Assembly: GCF_029837695.1 (NCBI RefSeq) | Contig: NZ_JAOEEA010000014.1 | Span: forward strand, 1 to 64,000 | Length of the DNA: 64,000 nt | Direction of reading: 5' to 3' | DNA from: Pseudomonas sp. GD04019 | GTDB taxonomy: Bacteria; Pseudomonadota; Gammaproteobacteria; Pseudomonadales; Pseudomonadaceae | Shown here: piece after piece, positions 53,229 to 60,726 of the stretch | Numbering within the stretch: position 1 is the first letter of the stretch | Layout of the letters: each line of letters begins with the position of its first letter | Translations under genes and position numbers: made by a program | Notes under the pieces: generated by a model | What the model saw: only the letters and a program-made list of their open reading frames with translations | What the model was told of the DNA's origin: nothing | Databases searched by the model: none

Positions 53229-54308
53229 TCATTCAGCGGGCAGGTATTCTACAACTTCCAGGTCAAAGCCGGATATGGCGTTGAACTTCATCGGCGAGCT
53301 CATCAGGCGCATCTTGCGCACGCCCAGATCGCGCAGGATCTGCGAGCCGGCGCCAACGGTACTGTAGGTGGCCGGGCTCGGCGCCGGCTGCTTGCCCAGG
53401 TGGGCCAGCAGTTCCGGACCGGTGAGCGGATTACCCAGCAGCAGCACCACTCCGCTGCCGGCCTTGGCCACTTCGGCCATGGCCGCGCGCAGGCTCCAGC
53501 GCCCCGGTTGCTTGACCAGGAACAGGTCGCGCAGCGGCTCCATGTTGTGCACACGGACCAGGGTCGGCTCCTCGGCGCACACCTTGCCCAGGGTCAGGGC
53601 CATGTGCGCGGTGTTCTCCACGCCGTCGCGGTAGGTGACCAGGGTGAACTGGCCCAGCTCGGTATCCAGCGGCTGCTCGCTGACGCGCTCGACGGTGCGC
53701 TCGTGGATCAGGCGGTAGTGGATCAGGTCGGCGATGGTGCCGATCTTGAGGTTGTGCTCGGCGGCAAACTGCTCCAGCTCCGGGCGGCGGGCCATGGTGC
53801 CGTCGTCGTTCATGATCTCGCAGATCACGCCGCTCGGCTCGAAACCCGCCATGCGCGCCAGGTCGCAGGCTGCCTCGGTGTGGCCGGCACGGGCCAGTAC
53901 GCCGCCGGGCTGGGCCATCAGCGGGAAGATATGGCCGGGGCTGACGATATCGTCGGCCACTGCGTTGCGCGCCACGGCCGCCTGCACGGTGCGCGCGCGG
54001 TCGGCGGCGGAGATGCCGGTGGTGACGCCCTCGGCCGCTTCGATGGAGACGGTGAACTTGGTACCGAAGCCGGAGCCGTTGCGCGGTGCCATCAGCGGCA
54101 GGTTGAGCGTCTCGCAGCGCTCACGGGTCATCGGCATGCAGATCAGACCGCGGGCGAAGCGGGCCATGAAGTTGATATGCTCGGCCTGCACGCAGTCCGA
54201 AGCGATGATGATGTCGCCCTCGTTCTCGCGGTCCTCGTCATCCATGAGGATGACCATCTTGCCGGCGCGGATGTCTTCGATCAGTTCTTCAGCGGTATTC
54301 AGAGCCAT
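53229..54308 (-). CDS. ribBA: DHBP synthase with degenerate GTP-cyclohydrolase-II-like domain (RibBA/RibBX type)
   Basis: 359 residues. N-terminal DHBP synthase (about 1-200): DDEDRENEGD, GHTEAACDLARMAG and GVICEI active-site elements intact, making dihydroxybutanone phosphate from ribulose-5-phosphate. C-terminal domain (about 205-359) is GCH-II-like, but the zinc-cysteine region is replaced by RVHNMEPLRDLFLVKQPGRW and has no Cys, so cyclohydrolase activity is unlikely; the separate ribA provides it. Start at 54308 (MALNTAEELIEDIRAGKM) with GAGG upstream. Confidence 0.93.
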   Translation of the reverse strand: MALNTAEELIEDIRAGKMVILMDDEDRENEGDIIIASDCVQAEHINFMARFARGLICMPMTRERCETLNLPLMAPRNGSGFGTKFTVSIEAAEGVTTGISAADRARTVQAAVARNAVADDIVSPGHIFPLMAQPGGVLARAGHTEAACDLARMAGFEPSGVICEIMNDDGTMARRPELEQFAAEHNLKIGTIADLIHYRLIHERTVERVSEQPLDTELGQFTLVTYRDGVENTAHMALTLGKVCAEEPTLVRVHNMEPLRDLFLVKQPGRWSLRAAMAEVAKAGSGVVLLLGNPLTGPELLAHLGKQPAPSPATYSTVGAGSQILRDLGVRKMRLMSSPMKFNAISGFDLEVVEYLPAE

Positions 54309-54319
54309 CTGGCCGTTCC

Positions 54320-54982
54320 TCAATTCTTCAGGTAGCCGTGTTCGGCCAGGAAACCTTCGGTGATGCCGCTGGCGGTGGGCTCGGCGGCCTTGTCACCGAG
54401 CAGCAGGCGCTCCAGGTAGCGGGCCAGCAGATCCACCTCCAGGTTGACCCGGCGACCGGACTGGTAGTCGGCCATGATGGTCTCGACCAGGGTGTGCGGC
54501 ACGATGGTCAGCTCGAACTCGGCGCCATTCACGGCGTTAACCGTCAGGCTGGTGCCGTCGACGGTGATCGAGCCCTTCAGGGCGATGTACTTGGCCAGCT
54601 CGCGCGGTGCGCGCACGGTGAATTGGATGGCTCGGGCATTGTCCTCGCGCTTGACGATCTCACCGACGCCGTCGACATGGCCGCTGACCAGGTGCCCGCC
54701 GAGGCGAGTGGTCGGGGTCAGGGCCTTCTCCAGGTTGACCCGGCTGCCAATCTTCAGGTCGATAAAGGCGCTACAGGCCAGGGTCTCGCGGCTGACGTCG
54801 GCCCAGAAGCCGTCGCCCGGCAGCTCGACCACGGTCAGGCACACGCCGTTGACCGCGATGCTGTCGCCCAGCTTGACGTCGCCCAGGTCAAGCTTGCCGG
54901 TCTGCACGTACACGCGTACGTCGCCGCCCTTGGGGCTGAGGGCACGGATGGTGCCGATGGATTCGATTATGCCGGTGAACAT
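54320..54982 (-). CDS. ribE: riboflavin synthase alpha chain
   Basis: 220 residues of two homologous lumazine-binding halves: MFTGIIESIGTIRAL with NGVCLTVV, and GHLVSGHVDGVGEIV with VDGTSLTVN. Final step of riboflavin synthesis. ATG at 54982 has GGGAGG 4-5 bases upstream. Preceded by an FMN riboswitch, so flavin-repressed along with ribBA downstream (named ribC in some Pseudomonas annotations). Confidence 0.95.
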   Translation of the reverse strand: MFTGIIESIGTIRALSPKGGDVRVYVQTGKLDLGDVKLGDSIAVNGVCLTVVELPGDGFWADVSRETLACSAFIDLKIGSRVNLEKALTPTTRLGGHLVSGHVDGVGEIVKREDNARAIQFTVRAPRELAKYIALKGSITVDGTSLTVNAVNGAEFELTIVPHTLVETIMADYQSGRRVNLEVDLLARYLERLLLGDKAAEPTASGITEGFLAEHGYLKN

Positions 54983-55014
54983 GCGTCCTCCCGGTGGGTG
55001 TTGCAATGCAGCAT
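54967..55014 (-). CDS. putative 15-residue leader peptide overlapping the ribE start
   Basis: An ATG at 55014 with an excellent AGGAG 7 bases upstream opens a 15-codon frame, MLHCNTHREDACSPA, whose stop lies 13-15 bases inside ribE (different frame). The AGG of its ribosome site is in a hairpin (55024-55044). This could couple ribE translation to the riboswitch. No homologue is known to me; the evidence is position and ribosome site only. Confidence 0.4.
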   Translation of the reverse strand: MLHCNTHREDACSPA

Positions 55015-55023
55015 GGATGAACT

Positions 55024-55044
55024 CCTGTTTTGGTCAAAAACAGG
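55024..55044 (-). promoter_or_regulatory. hairpin masking the leader ribosome-binding site
   Basis: A perfect 8-bp stem CCTGTTTT/AAAACAGG with a 5-base loop. On the minus strand its 3' arm holds the AGG of the AGGAG used by the small leader frame. Probable part of the FMN riboswitch expression platform. Confidence 0.5.
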
Positions 55045-55099
55045 GCAATGCCGATCGATAGGGATTTTCGCGGGCGCAGCGGACGGCGCCCTGGAAGGG

Positions 55100-55243
55100 A
55101 ATCCCGCTCTCTCTTTATCCGGACTATACCGTCGGCCCCGGAATCGCACCGGGTCTGCTGTCCCTTTCGCTGGAAAGGCGCTCGCGGGCTAGACAGTGAC
55201 TGTCATTACCGCCGGTGGGGAATCACACCCCGCCCTGAGAACG
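55100..55243 (-). promoter_or_regulatory. FMN riboswitch (RFN element)
   Basis: On the minus strand the RFN blocks are clear: CAGGGCGGGGTGTGATTCCC, then CACCGGCGGTAA, GCCCGCGAGCG, GACCCGGTGCGATTCCGGGG, CCGACGGTATAGTCCGGAT and AGAGAGAGCGGGA. It lies in the 351-base gap between ribD and ribE. FMN binding should repress ribE-ribBA and possibly more downstream genes. Confidence 0.95.
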
Positions 55244-55297
55244 TTGCAGCCAGAAAGTGGCTGCGGCTGGCTTTTTACCACAAAAGCCCGGCGAGCT

Positions 55298-55362
55298 GTA
55301 GGCGCGGGCTCTGCTCGCGAAGCTTTTGCCCGGTCAGGATTCGCGAGCAGGGCTCGCTCCCA
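55298..55362. repeat. REP-like palindrome overlapping the 3' end of ribD
   Basis: Left arm GTAGGCGCGGGCTCTGCTCG..., right arm complementary (...GCAGGGCTCGCTCCCA) around an 18-base spacer. It matches the widespread Pseudomonas REP style GTAGGAGCGAGCC...GCTCGCGAA. The right arm lies inside the ribD coding sequence, supplying its last eight or so codons and leading into the stop. Confidence 0.8.
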
Positions 55363-56476
55363 GGGGTTGCCTGGGCACGGCGATGATCCGCCAATCGCTG
55401 CCGATGGCGCGCATCTCGCGGATCTCCAGCTCCTGCGCCTCGGCCATGCGCGCCAGCGGCCAGTCCAGCAACGGACGGGCGCTGGAGCCGAGGAACTTGG
55501 GCGCGACGAACAGTTGGTACTCGTCGACCAGCCCGGCGCGGGCGAAAGCGCCGGCCAGCTTCGGCCCGGCCTCCACCAGCACCTCATTGGCGCCACGGCC
55601 GGCCAGCTCCATCAGCAACTTGCGCAGGTCGACATGGCCATTGCTGCCGGGCATAGCGAGCAGCTCGTGGCCGTCCTCGAGGAAACGATCACGGGCGGCA
55701 GCCGCCGCGCAGGTGGCGACCAGCGCCGGGCCTGCCTGGAAAAAGGGCGCGGCGAGCGGTACGCGCAAGCGGCCGTCAACCAGCACGCGCAGCGGCGGAC
55801 GGTCAATGGCCAGCGCGGTCAGCTCGGCATTCAGGCCCAGTTCCTCGGCACGCACGGTCAGGCGCGCCTGGTCGGTGAGCACGGTATCGGCGCCGGTGAC
55901 TATCACGCTGGCCCGCGCGCGCAGGCGCTGCACCGCGGCGCGCGCCTCGGGGCCGGTGATCCACTGACTCTCGCCGTTGGCCATGGCGGTGCGGCCGTCC
56001 AGGCTCATGGCCAGCTTGACCCGCACGAACGGCAGGCCCTGCTCCATGCGCTTGATAAAGCCGGCATTCAAGGCTCTGGCCTCGGCCTCCAGCACACCGC
56101 TGTGCACGGCGATGCCGGCGTGCATCAGGCGCAGCAGGCCCTTGCCGGATACCTCGGGGTTGGGGTCCTGCATGGCCGCCACCACCCGCGTCACGCCGGC
56201 GGCCACTAGGGCATCGGCGCAGGGCGGCGTGCGGCCATGATGGCTGCAGGGCTCCAGGGTCACATAGGCGGTGGCGCCACGGGCCAGCGCGCCGGCCTGG
56301 CGCAGCGCGTGCACCTCGGCATGGGGCTCGCCGGCCTTGGCGTGCCAGCCCTCACCGACCACTTTGCCGTCGCGGACGATGACGCAGCCGACGCGCGGAT
56401 TGGGATGGGTGGAGTACAGCCCCTTGCGCGCCAGCTCCAGCGCACGGGCCATGTGTTGCTGGTCGGCCGCGCTCAT
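55334..56476 (-). CDS. ribD: bifunctional riboflavin deaminase/reductase
   Basis: 380 residues. N-terminal deaminase: H52-A-E54 and PCSHHGRTPPC (C77, C86) bind zinc. C-terminal reductase: VKLAMSLDGRTA, SRE-like ESQWITGPEARA, GADTVL, LVEAGPKLAGAF. Converts the pyrimidine made by RibA. The ATG overlaps the nrdR stop (ATGA). The last residues (GASPARES) are encoded by a REP-like element, so the natural C-terminus has probably been replaced; the core fold is complete before it. Confidence 0.93.
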   Translation of the reverse strand: MSAADQQHMARALELARKGLYSTHPNPRVGCVIVRDGKVVGEGWHAKAGEPHAEVHALRQAGALARGATAYVTLEPCSHHGRTPPCADALVAAGVTRVVAAMQDPNPEVSGKGLLRLMHAGIAVHSGVLEAEARALNAGFIKRMEQGLPFVRVKLAMSLDGRTAMANGESQWITGPEARAAVQRLRARASVIVTGADTVLTDQARLTVRAEELGLNAELTALAIDRPPLRVLVDGRLRVPLAAPFFQAGPALVATCAAAAARDRFLEDGHELLAMPGSNGHVDLRKLLMELAGRGANEVLVEAGPKLAGAFARAGLVDEYQLFVAPKFLGSSARPLLDWPLARMAEAQELEIREMRAIGSDWRIIAVPRQPLGASPARES

Positions 56477-56937
56477 TCCTTGGACGGCTCGCGGGCCAGG
56501 CGCTCGATCTCCTCGCGGAACTCGTTGAGGTCCTGGAAGCGCCGGTAGACCGAGGCGAAACGGATATAGGCGACTTCGTCGAGCTTCTGCAGTTCGGTCA
56601 TCACCAGTTCGCCAAGCACCCGCGACTTGATCTCGCGCTCGCCGGTGGCGCGCAGCTTGTGCTTGATGTGGGCGATGGCCTCTTCCAGGCGCTCGACGCT
56701 GACTGGACGCTTCTCCAGCGCGCGCTGCATGCCGGCGCGCAGCTTCTCTTCGTCGAACGGCTGGCGGCTGCCGTCGGACTTGATCAGGCGCGGCATCACC
56801 AGTTCGGCGGTCTCGAAGGTGGTGAAGCGTTCGCCGCAGGCCAGGCACTCGCGGCGCCGGCGCACCTGTTCGCCCTCGGCGACCAGGCGGGAATCGATGA
56901 CCTTGGTGTCGTTGGCGGAACAGAACGGACAATGCAT
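56473..56937 (-). CDS. nrdR: transcriptional repressor NrdR
   Basis: 154-residue regulator of ribonucleotide reductase genes. Zinc ribbon C3-x2-C6 and C31-x2-C34, then an ATP-cone (about 46-136: RLIKSDGSRQPFDEEKLRAG). Binds NrdR boxes when loaded with dATP/ATP. Start ATG at 56937 (MHCPFCSAND); upstream in-frame sequence overlaps the divergent gene. It heads the nrdR-ribD unit. Confidence 0.96.
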   Translation of the reverse strand: MHCPFCSANDTKVIDSRLVAEGEQVRRRRECLACGERFTTFETAELVMPRLIKSDGSRQPFDEEKLRAGMQRALEKRPVSVERLEEAIAHIKHKLRATGEREIKSRVLGELVMTELQKLDEVAYIRFASVYRRFQDLNEFREEIERLAREPSKE

Positions 56938-57072
56938 GGAAGATGAGGCCCTACGAAACGGTGGCTCATGGTAGCGCATGCCCCCGACAAGACAAGCCGC
57001 CGCCGTTGCGGTATACAGGCGCCCGATTTTTGCGCTATTCCAGCTAGATACGCCGCCGCATCGGATGCCGCC

Positions 57073-57528
57073 ATGTTGCAACGCCCCGCCCTCGCCTGCC
57101 TGACCCTGCTGCTGGCCGCCTGCGCCAGCGAGCCGCCCAAGCCCGTCGCCCCGGCCGCACCGCCCCGTCCAGCGCCTGTCGCCAAGCCAGTCGCCCCGCA
57201 GGAGCAGGCCCTGCCCGCCCATATGCGCGAGCTGCGCGGCAGCCTGCTGACGCCGCCGCCCGGCAGCGAAGTGGAGATGGCCCTGCTGGTGGTGGACGAG
57301 CGCGACCGCCCGCAACAGCTGCTGGGCAGCCTCAAGCTGGCCGGCGATGGCCAGGCCCTGGCCTTCCGCCTGCCGTTCAACCCCGAGTATTTCCCGAGCG
57401 GTGCACGGGTCGAGCTGCGCGCACGCATCAGCCAGTCAGGCCGGCTGATCCTGCGCCTGCCGCCACAACGGGTGACCCAGGCGGTCAGCCGCGACTTCGG
57501 CGCCCTGTCGCTGGTCAGCGCGCCATGA
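57073..57528 (+). CDS. YbaY/YscW-type lipoprotein
   Basis: 151 residues. Lipobox LLLAAC (Cys at 17), a Pro/Ala-rich linker (about 22-46), then the small beta-domain of the YbaY/YscW pilotin-like family: LRGSLLTPPPGSEVEMALLV, FRLPFNPEYFPSGARVELRA. Function unknown; YscW relatives help assemble secretins, but no secretion genes are near. Start at 57073 set by the signal peptide. Its stop overlaps the methyltransferase ATG (ATGA). Confidence 0.78.
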   Translation: MLQRPALACLTLLLAACASEPPKPVAPAAPPRPAPVAKPVAPQEQALPAHMRELRGSLLTPPPGSEVEMALLVVDERDRPQQLLGSLKLAGDGQALAFRLPFNPEYFPSGARVELRARISQSGRLILRLPPQRVTQAVSRDFGALSLVSAP

Positions 57529-58178
57529 AGTCCCCCGAAGCCCTGCAGAACGCCTTGCAACAGCTGCTCGGCGACGCCCGCCTGAGCGCAGAAACCCTGC
57601 CCGGCACAGATATCCGCCTGTGGCTGGTCGACCCGAGCAACATGGACCGCAGCTTCAGCCCGGAGGAGTCCCGGCGCATCCTCGAGGAGCCGCCCTACTG
57701 GAGCTTCTGTTGGGCCAGCGGCCTGGCCCTGGCGCGCTGGCTGGCGGAACAGCCGGAGTGGGTGTGCGGCAAGCGCGTGCTGGACTTCGGCGCCGGCTCC
57801 GGCGTGGCGGCCATCGCCGCGGCCAAGGCCGGCGCAGCGGAAGTGGTGGCCTGTGACCTCGACCCGCTGGCCATCGAGTCGTGCCGGGCCAATGCCGAGC
57901 TGAACGGGGTGGAGTTGAGCTACTCGCTGGATTTCTTCGCCGAAAAGGATCGTTTCGATCTGATCATCGTCGCCGACGTGCTCTACGACCGCGCCAACCT
58001 GCCGCTGCTCGACGCCTTTCTCAGTCGCGGCAAGGAGGCCCTGGTGGCCGATTCGCGAGTCAAGGACTTCCAGCATCCGCTCTACCAGCGTCTTGGCCTG
58101 CTCGATGCTTGCACTTGGCCAGACCTGGCCGAGCCGGCGGAGTTCCGCAGCGTCAGCCTGTATCACGCCAAGCGTTGA
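57525..58178 (+). CDS. class I SAM-dependent methyltransferase (ETFB-lysine/NNMT-like)
   Basis: 217 residues. SAM-binding motif I VLDFGAGSGVAAIAAAKAGA, acidic motif ACDLDPLAIESCRANAELNG, and LIIVADVLYD. The N-terminal PPYWSFCWASGLALARWL is typical of the nicotinamide N-methylase / protein-lysine methyltransferase (METTL20-like) group, whose bacterial members methylate electron-transfer flavoprotein beta; the target here is inferred. Cotranscribed with the preceding lipoprotein gene. Confidence 0.83.
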   Translation: MKSPEALQNALQQLLGDARLSAETLPGTDIRLWLVDPSNMDRSFSPEESRRILEEPPYWSFCWASGLALARWLAEQPEWVCGKRVLDFGAGSGVAAIAAAKAGAAEVVACDLDPLAIESCRANAELNGVELSYSLDFFAEKDRFDLIIVADVLYDRANLPLLDAFLSRGKEALVADSRVKDFQHPLYQRLGLLDACTWPDLAEPAEFRSVSLYHAKR

Positions 58179-58184
58179 TCTCCC

Positions 58185-58236
58185 GTAGCCCGGATGCAAT
58201 CCGGGAGACAGGCGACCCGGATTGCATCCGGGCTAC
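58185..58236. repeat. REP doublet, GTAGCCCGGA family
   Basis: Two mirror hairpins: GTAGCCCGGATGCAATCCGG... and ...CCCGGATTGCATCCGGGCTA then C. Same architecture and ends as 7291-7350 with a different core (TGCAA versus CTTCA). It lies between the methyltransferase and cnoX. Confidence 0.88.
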
Positions 58237-58299
58237 TTGTATCCGCGGCGACCCGCCCGCATTTATAGTTCCAGCCTTTCGCCCTTCCGAGATTCTTCC

Positions 58300-59172
58300 A
58301 TGAGCGATACCCCCTACATCTTCGACGTATCCGGCGCCGCCAACTTCGAGCAGCTGGTGATCGAGAACTCCTTCCACAAGCCGGTGCTGGTGGACTTCTG
58401 GGCAGAGTGGTGCGCGCCGTGCAAGGCGCTGATGCCGATGCTGGCGAAGATCGCCGAGGAATACCGCGGCGAGCTGCTGCTGGCCAAGGTCGACTGCGAC
58501 GCGGAGCAGGACATAGTCGCGCGCTTCGGCATCCGCAGCCTGCCCACCGTGGTGCTGTTCAAGAACGGCCAGCCGGTGGATGGCTTCGCCGGTGCCCAGC
58601 CGGAATCGGCCGTGCGCGAGATGCTCAAGCCGCATGTGGCCGAGCCGGCGCCGCTCGCCGCCGACCCCATGGAAACGGCCCAGGCGCTGTTCGCCGAGGG
58701 GCGCATCGGTGACGCGGAGAACCTGCTCAAGCAGATCCTCGGCGAGAACAACGAGAACGGCGCCGCGCTGATCCTCTATGCCCGTTGCCTGGCTGAACGT
58801 GGCGAACTGGGCGAGGCGGAAACCGTGCTCGGCGCGGTCAAGGGCGACGAACACAAGCAGGCCCTGGCCGGTGCTAAGGCGCAGCTGACCTTCCTGCGTC
58901 AGGCCGCCAGCCTGCCGGACGCCGCCGAACTGAAGAGCCGCCTGGCACAGCATCCGGACGATGACGAGGCGAGCTACCAGCTGGCCGTGCAGCAGCTGGC
59001 GCGCCAGCAGTACGAGGCGGCGCTGGACGGTCTGCTCAAGCTGTTCGTGCGCAACCGCAGCTACCAGGAAGGCCTACCGCACAAGACCCTGCTGCAGGTG
59101 TTCGACCTGCTCGGCGGCGACCATCCGCTGGTGACCCTGTACCGCCGCAAGCTGTACCAGGCGATCTACTGA
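58300..59172 (+). CDS. cnoX: thioredoxin-like co-chaperone CnoX (YbbN)
   Basis: 290 residues: an N-terminal thioredoxin domain (about 1-115) with active site WCAPC (C38, C41), then a TPR-like helical region (about 125-285: METAQALFAEGRIGDAENLL, ...DEASYQLAVQQLARQQYEAA). CnoX proteins hold unfolded proteins under oxidative stress and deliver them to GroEL/DnaK. E. coli CnoX has SxxC, whereas this protein keeps both Cys, so it may also be redox-active. No strong ribosome site before the ATG. Its stop shares one base with the next ATG. Confidence 0.92.
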   Translation: MSDTPYIFDVSGAANFEQLVIENSFHKPVLVDFWAEWCAPCKALMPMLAKIAEEYRGELLLAKVDCDAEQDIVARFGIRSLPTVVLFKNGQPVDGFAGAQPESAVREMLKPHVAEPAPLAADPMETAQALFAEGRIGDAENLLKQILGENNENGAALILYARCLAERGELGEAETVLGAVKGDEHKQALAGAKAQLTFLRQAASLPDAAELKSRLAQHPDDDEASYQLAVQQLARQQYEAALDGLLKLFVRNRSYQEGLPHKTLLQVFDLLGGDHPLVTLYRRKLYQAIY

Positions 59173-59606
59173 TGGCGCCCTTCCGCCTGCTGCTGCGGGT
59201 GCGCTACGGCGAGTGCGATGCCCAGCAGGTGGTGTTCAACGCTCGCTATGGCGACTACGTGGACGTGGCGGCCACCGAGTTCTACCGCGCCGTGTTCGGC
59301 AGCTACCAGAATCTGCTGGAGCAGAACCTGGACAGCCAGGTAGTGCGCATGGCGATCGACTGGAGCGCGCCGGCGCGTTTCGACGATGTACTTCAGTTGG
59401 AGGTGCGCACCCTGCGCCTGGGCAACAGCTCGTTCGCCCTGGAAGTGGACATCCGCCGCAAGGCCGACCAGGCCGCCATCGCCCGCGCCGAAGTCACCTA
59501 CGTGATGGTGGATGCCCAGGCCTTCACCAAGGCGGCGATTCCCGACGCCATCCGCGCCCAGCTGGAACGTGGCGCGCCGGACGTGACGGTCAATCAGGCC
59601 GGCTGA
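59172..59606 (+). CDS. hotdog-fold acyl-CoA thioesterase (YbgC/FadM-like)
   Basis: 144 residues, 4HBT family. Catalytic-region motif VRYGECDAQQVVFNARYGDY contains the expected Asp and the Asn-x-x-Tyr pattern. Hydrolyses acyl-CoA thioesters; chain preference unknown. Overlaps cnoX by one base (TGATG), so translationally coupled. Its stop abuts the stop of the opposite-strand gene (TGATCA). Confidence 0.87.
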   Translation: MAPFRLLLRVRYGECDAQQVVFNARYGDYVDVAATEFYRAVFGSYQNLLEQNLDSQVVRMAIDWSAPARFDDVLQLEVRTLRLGNSSFALEVDIRRKADQAAIARAEVTYVMVDAQAFTKAAIPDAIRAQLERGAPDVTVNQAG

Positions 59607-59957
59607 TCAGCCGATCCAGCGATACAGCGGCGCTTCGGCGCCGCTTTCTATTTGTACCTGCGGACAATGACGCAGGCGCACCAGCAGGCGCTTGCCGGCG
59701 GCATCGCCACCGGCAAGGGCGGACAGCTCGCCGAGCAGCTGCGGACCTTCCATGCTGCCGGCGCGCTGCAGCAGTTCCTGCGCCAGTGGCCACAGGCCAT
59801 CCGCCGGGTTGCCGGCTGACGCAGTTCGCGGCGCGGCAGGTGGAGCCTCCATCGGCAGATGCGCAGCCAGTTGCGCCCAATCCTCGGCATCCATCTCCAC
59901 CGTCAGGTCCACCGGCCAGTCGCCGACCCGCCCCTTGATTCGCAGCATCTCGCCCAC
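59607..59957 (-). CDS. conserved hypothetical protein
   Basis: 116 residues, acidic to neutral, no TM or signal. I recognise no domain: an N-terminal beta segment MLRIKGRVGDWPVDLTVEMD, a low-complexity Ala/Pro stretch (about 36-50), then helices and LLVRLRHCPQVQIESG. Start either 59957 or the ATG three codons later. Its last codons coincide with the terminator of the convergent thioesterase gene. A gene in this place exists in other Pseudomonas, as far as I recall. Confidence 0.6.
   Translation of the reverse strand: MGEMLRIKGRVGDWPVDLTVEMDAEDWAQLAAHLPMEAPPAAPRTASAGNPADGLWPLAQELLQRAGSMEGPQLLGELSALAGGDAAGKRLLVRLRHCPQVQIESGAEAPLYRWIG
59626..59652 (+). terminator. rho-independent terminator of the cnoX-thioesterase unit
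   Basis: An 8-bp stem AGCGGCGC/GCGCCGCT with a TTCG tetraloop, then TTCTATTT. It lies wholly within the 3' coding end of the opposite-strand gene. Confidence 0.8.
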
Positions 59958-60017
59958 TCCAGAACATCAGGCCTCCATGCTGCCATGCATGCCGAGGCTG
60001 GCCAATTGCATCGATTA

Positions 60018-60036
60018 AGTGTTACAACATAACCTA
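60018..60036 (+). promoter_or_regulatory. putative Zur box
   Basis: TGTTACAACATAACC (60020-60034) fits the palindrome TGTTAT-N3-ATAACA in 10 of 12 positions. It is 28 bases before the zrgA ATG in an AT-rich patch. Zinc-dependent repression of this operon is known in P. aeruginosa; the site itself is my reading. Confidence 0.65.
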
Positions 60037-60061
60037 ACAATTGATCGCCGGAGTTTGCCCC

Positions 60062-60646
60062 ATGCGCCGCACCCTGCTCGCCCTGCCCTTCGCCCTGCTG
60101 CCGCTGTCCATCGCCCAGGCCGACAGCCATGAACATGTGCACGACCACGATCATGCCCATGAAGAACATGGCAGCCTCGGCGTGCATGAGCACGGCGTGG
60201 CCAGCCTCAATGTGGCGCTGGACGGCCAGACCCTGGAGATCCAGCTGGAGAGCCCAGCGATGAACTTGGTCGGCTTCGAGCACGAGGCCAAGAGCGATGC
60301 CGACAAGGCCAAGGTCGCCACCGCCCGCAAGCACCTGAAGCAGCCGCAGGCACTGTTCGCGCTGCCGATCGAGGCCAAGTGCGCGCTGCAGAAAAGCGAG
60401 CTGGACAGCCCGCTGTTTGGCGGCCGCGAACATGAGGAACAGGAGCATGCCGACGAGCACGGCCACAGCGATATCGACGCCAGCTACCGCTTCGCCTGCG
60501 CCAACGCCGAGGCACTGCAGACCCTGGAGCTGGGCAGCTTCTTCGGCACCTTTCCCGGCACCGAGAAACTGGAAGTGCAACTGATCGGCCCGAGCGGCCA
60601 ACAGGGCGCCGAGCTGACGCCGAAGAGCTCGCGCCTGAGCTTCTGA
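60062..60646 (+). CDS. zrgA: zinc-uptake-associated periplasmic protein ZrgA (DUF2796)
   Basis: 194 residues, signal peptide (cleaved after AQA, near residue 20), then a His/Asp/Glu-rich metal-binding stretch HEHVHDHDHAHEEHG and a second HEEQEHADEHGH. The DUF2796 body LGVHEHGVASLNVALDGQTL and FLSPAMNLVGFEH-type motif (here ESPAMNLVGFEHEAK) is typical. Proposed to capture zinc in the periplasm. Start at 60062 (GGAG upstream) gives the proper signal peptide. First of four genes in the order zrgA-ATPase-permease-DUF3299. Confidence 0.88.
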   Translation: MRRTLLALPFALLPLSIAQADSHEHVHDHDHAHEEHGSLGVHEHGVASLNVALDGQTLEIQLESPAMNLVGFEHEAKSDADKAKVATARKHLKQPQALFALPIEAKCALQKSELDSPLFGGREHEEQEHADEHGHSDIDASYRFACANAEALQTLELGSFFGTFPGTEKLEVQLIGPSGQQGAELTPKSSRLSF

Positions 60647-60726
60647 CACATCGCGGCGCACCTGCCGGGTGCGCCGTCCTTCTTATTGCCTTTAAGCTGT
60701 CGTCCTCTCCGACGCGCGAATCGCCC

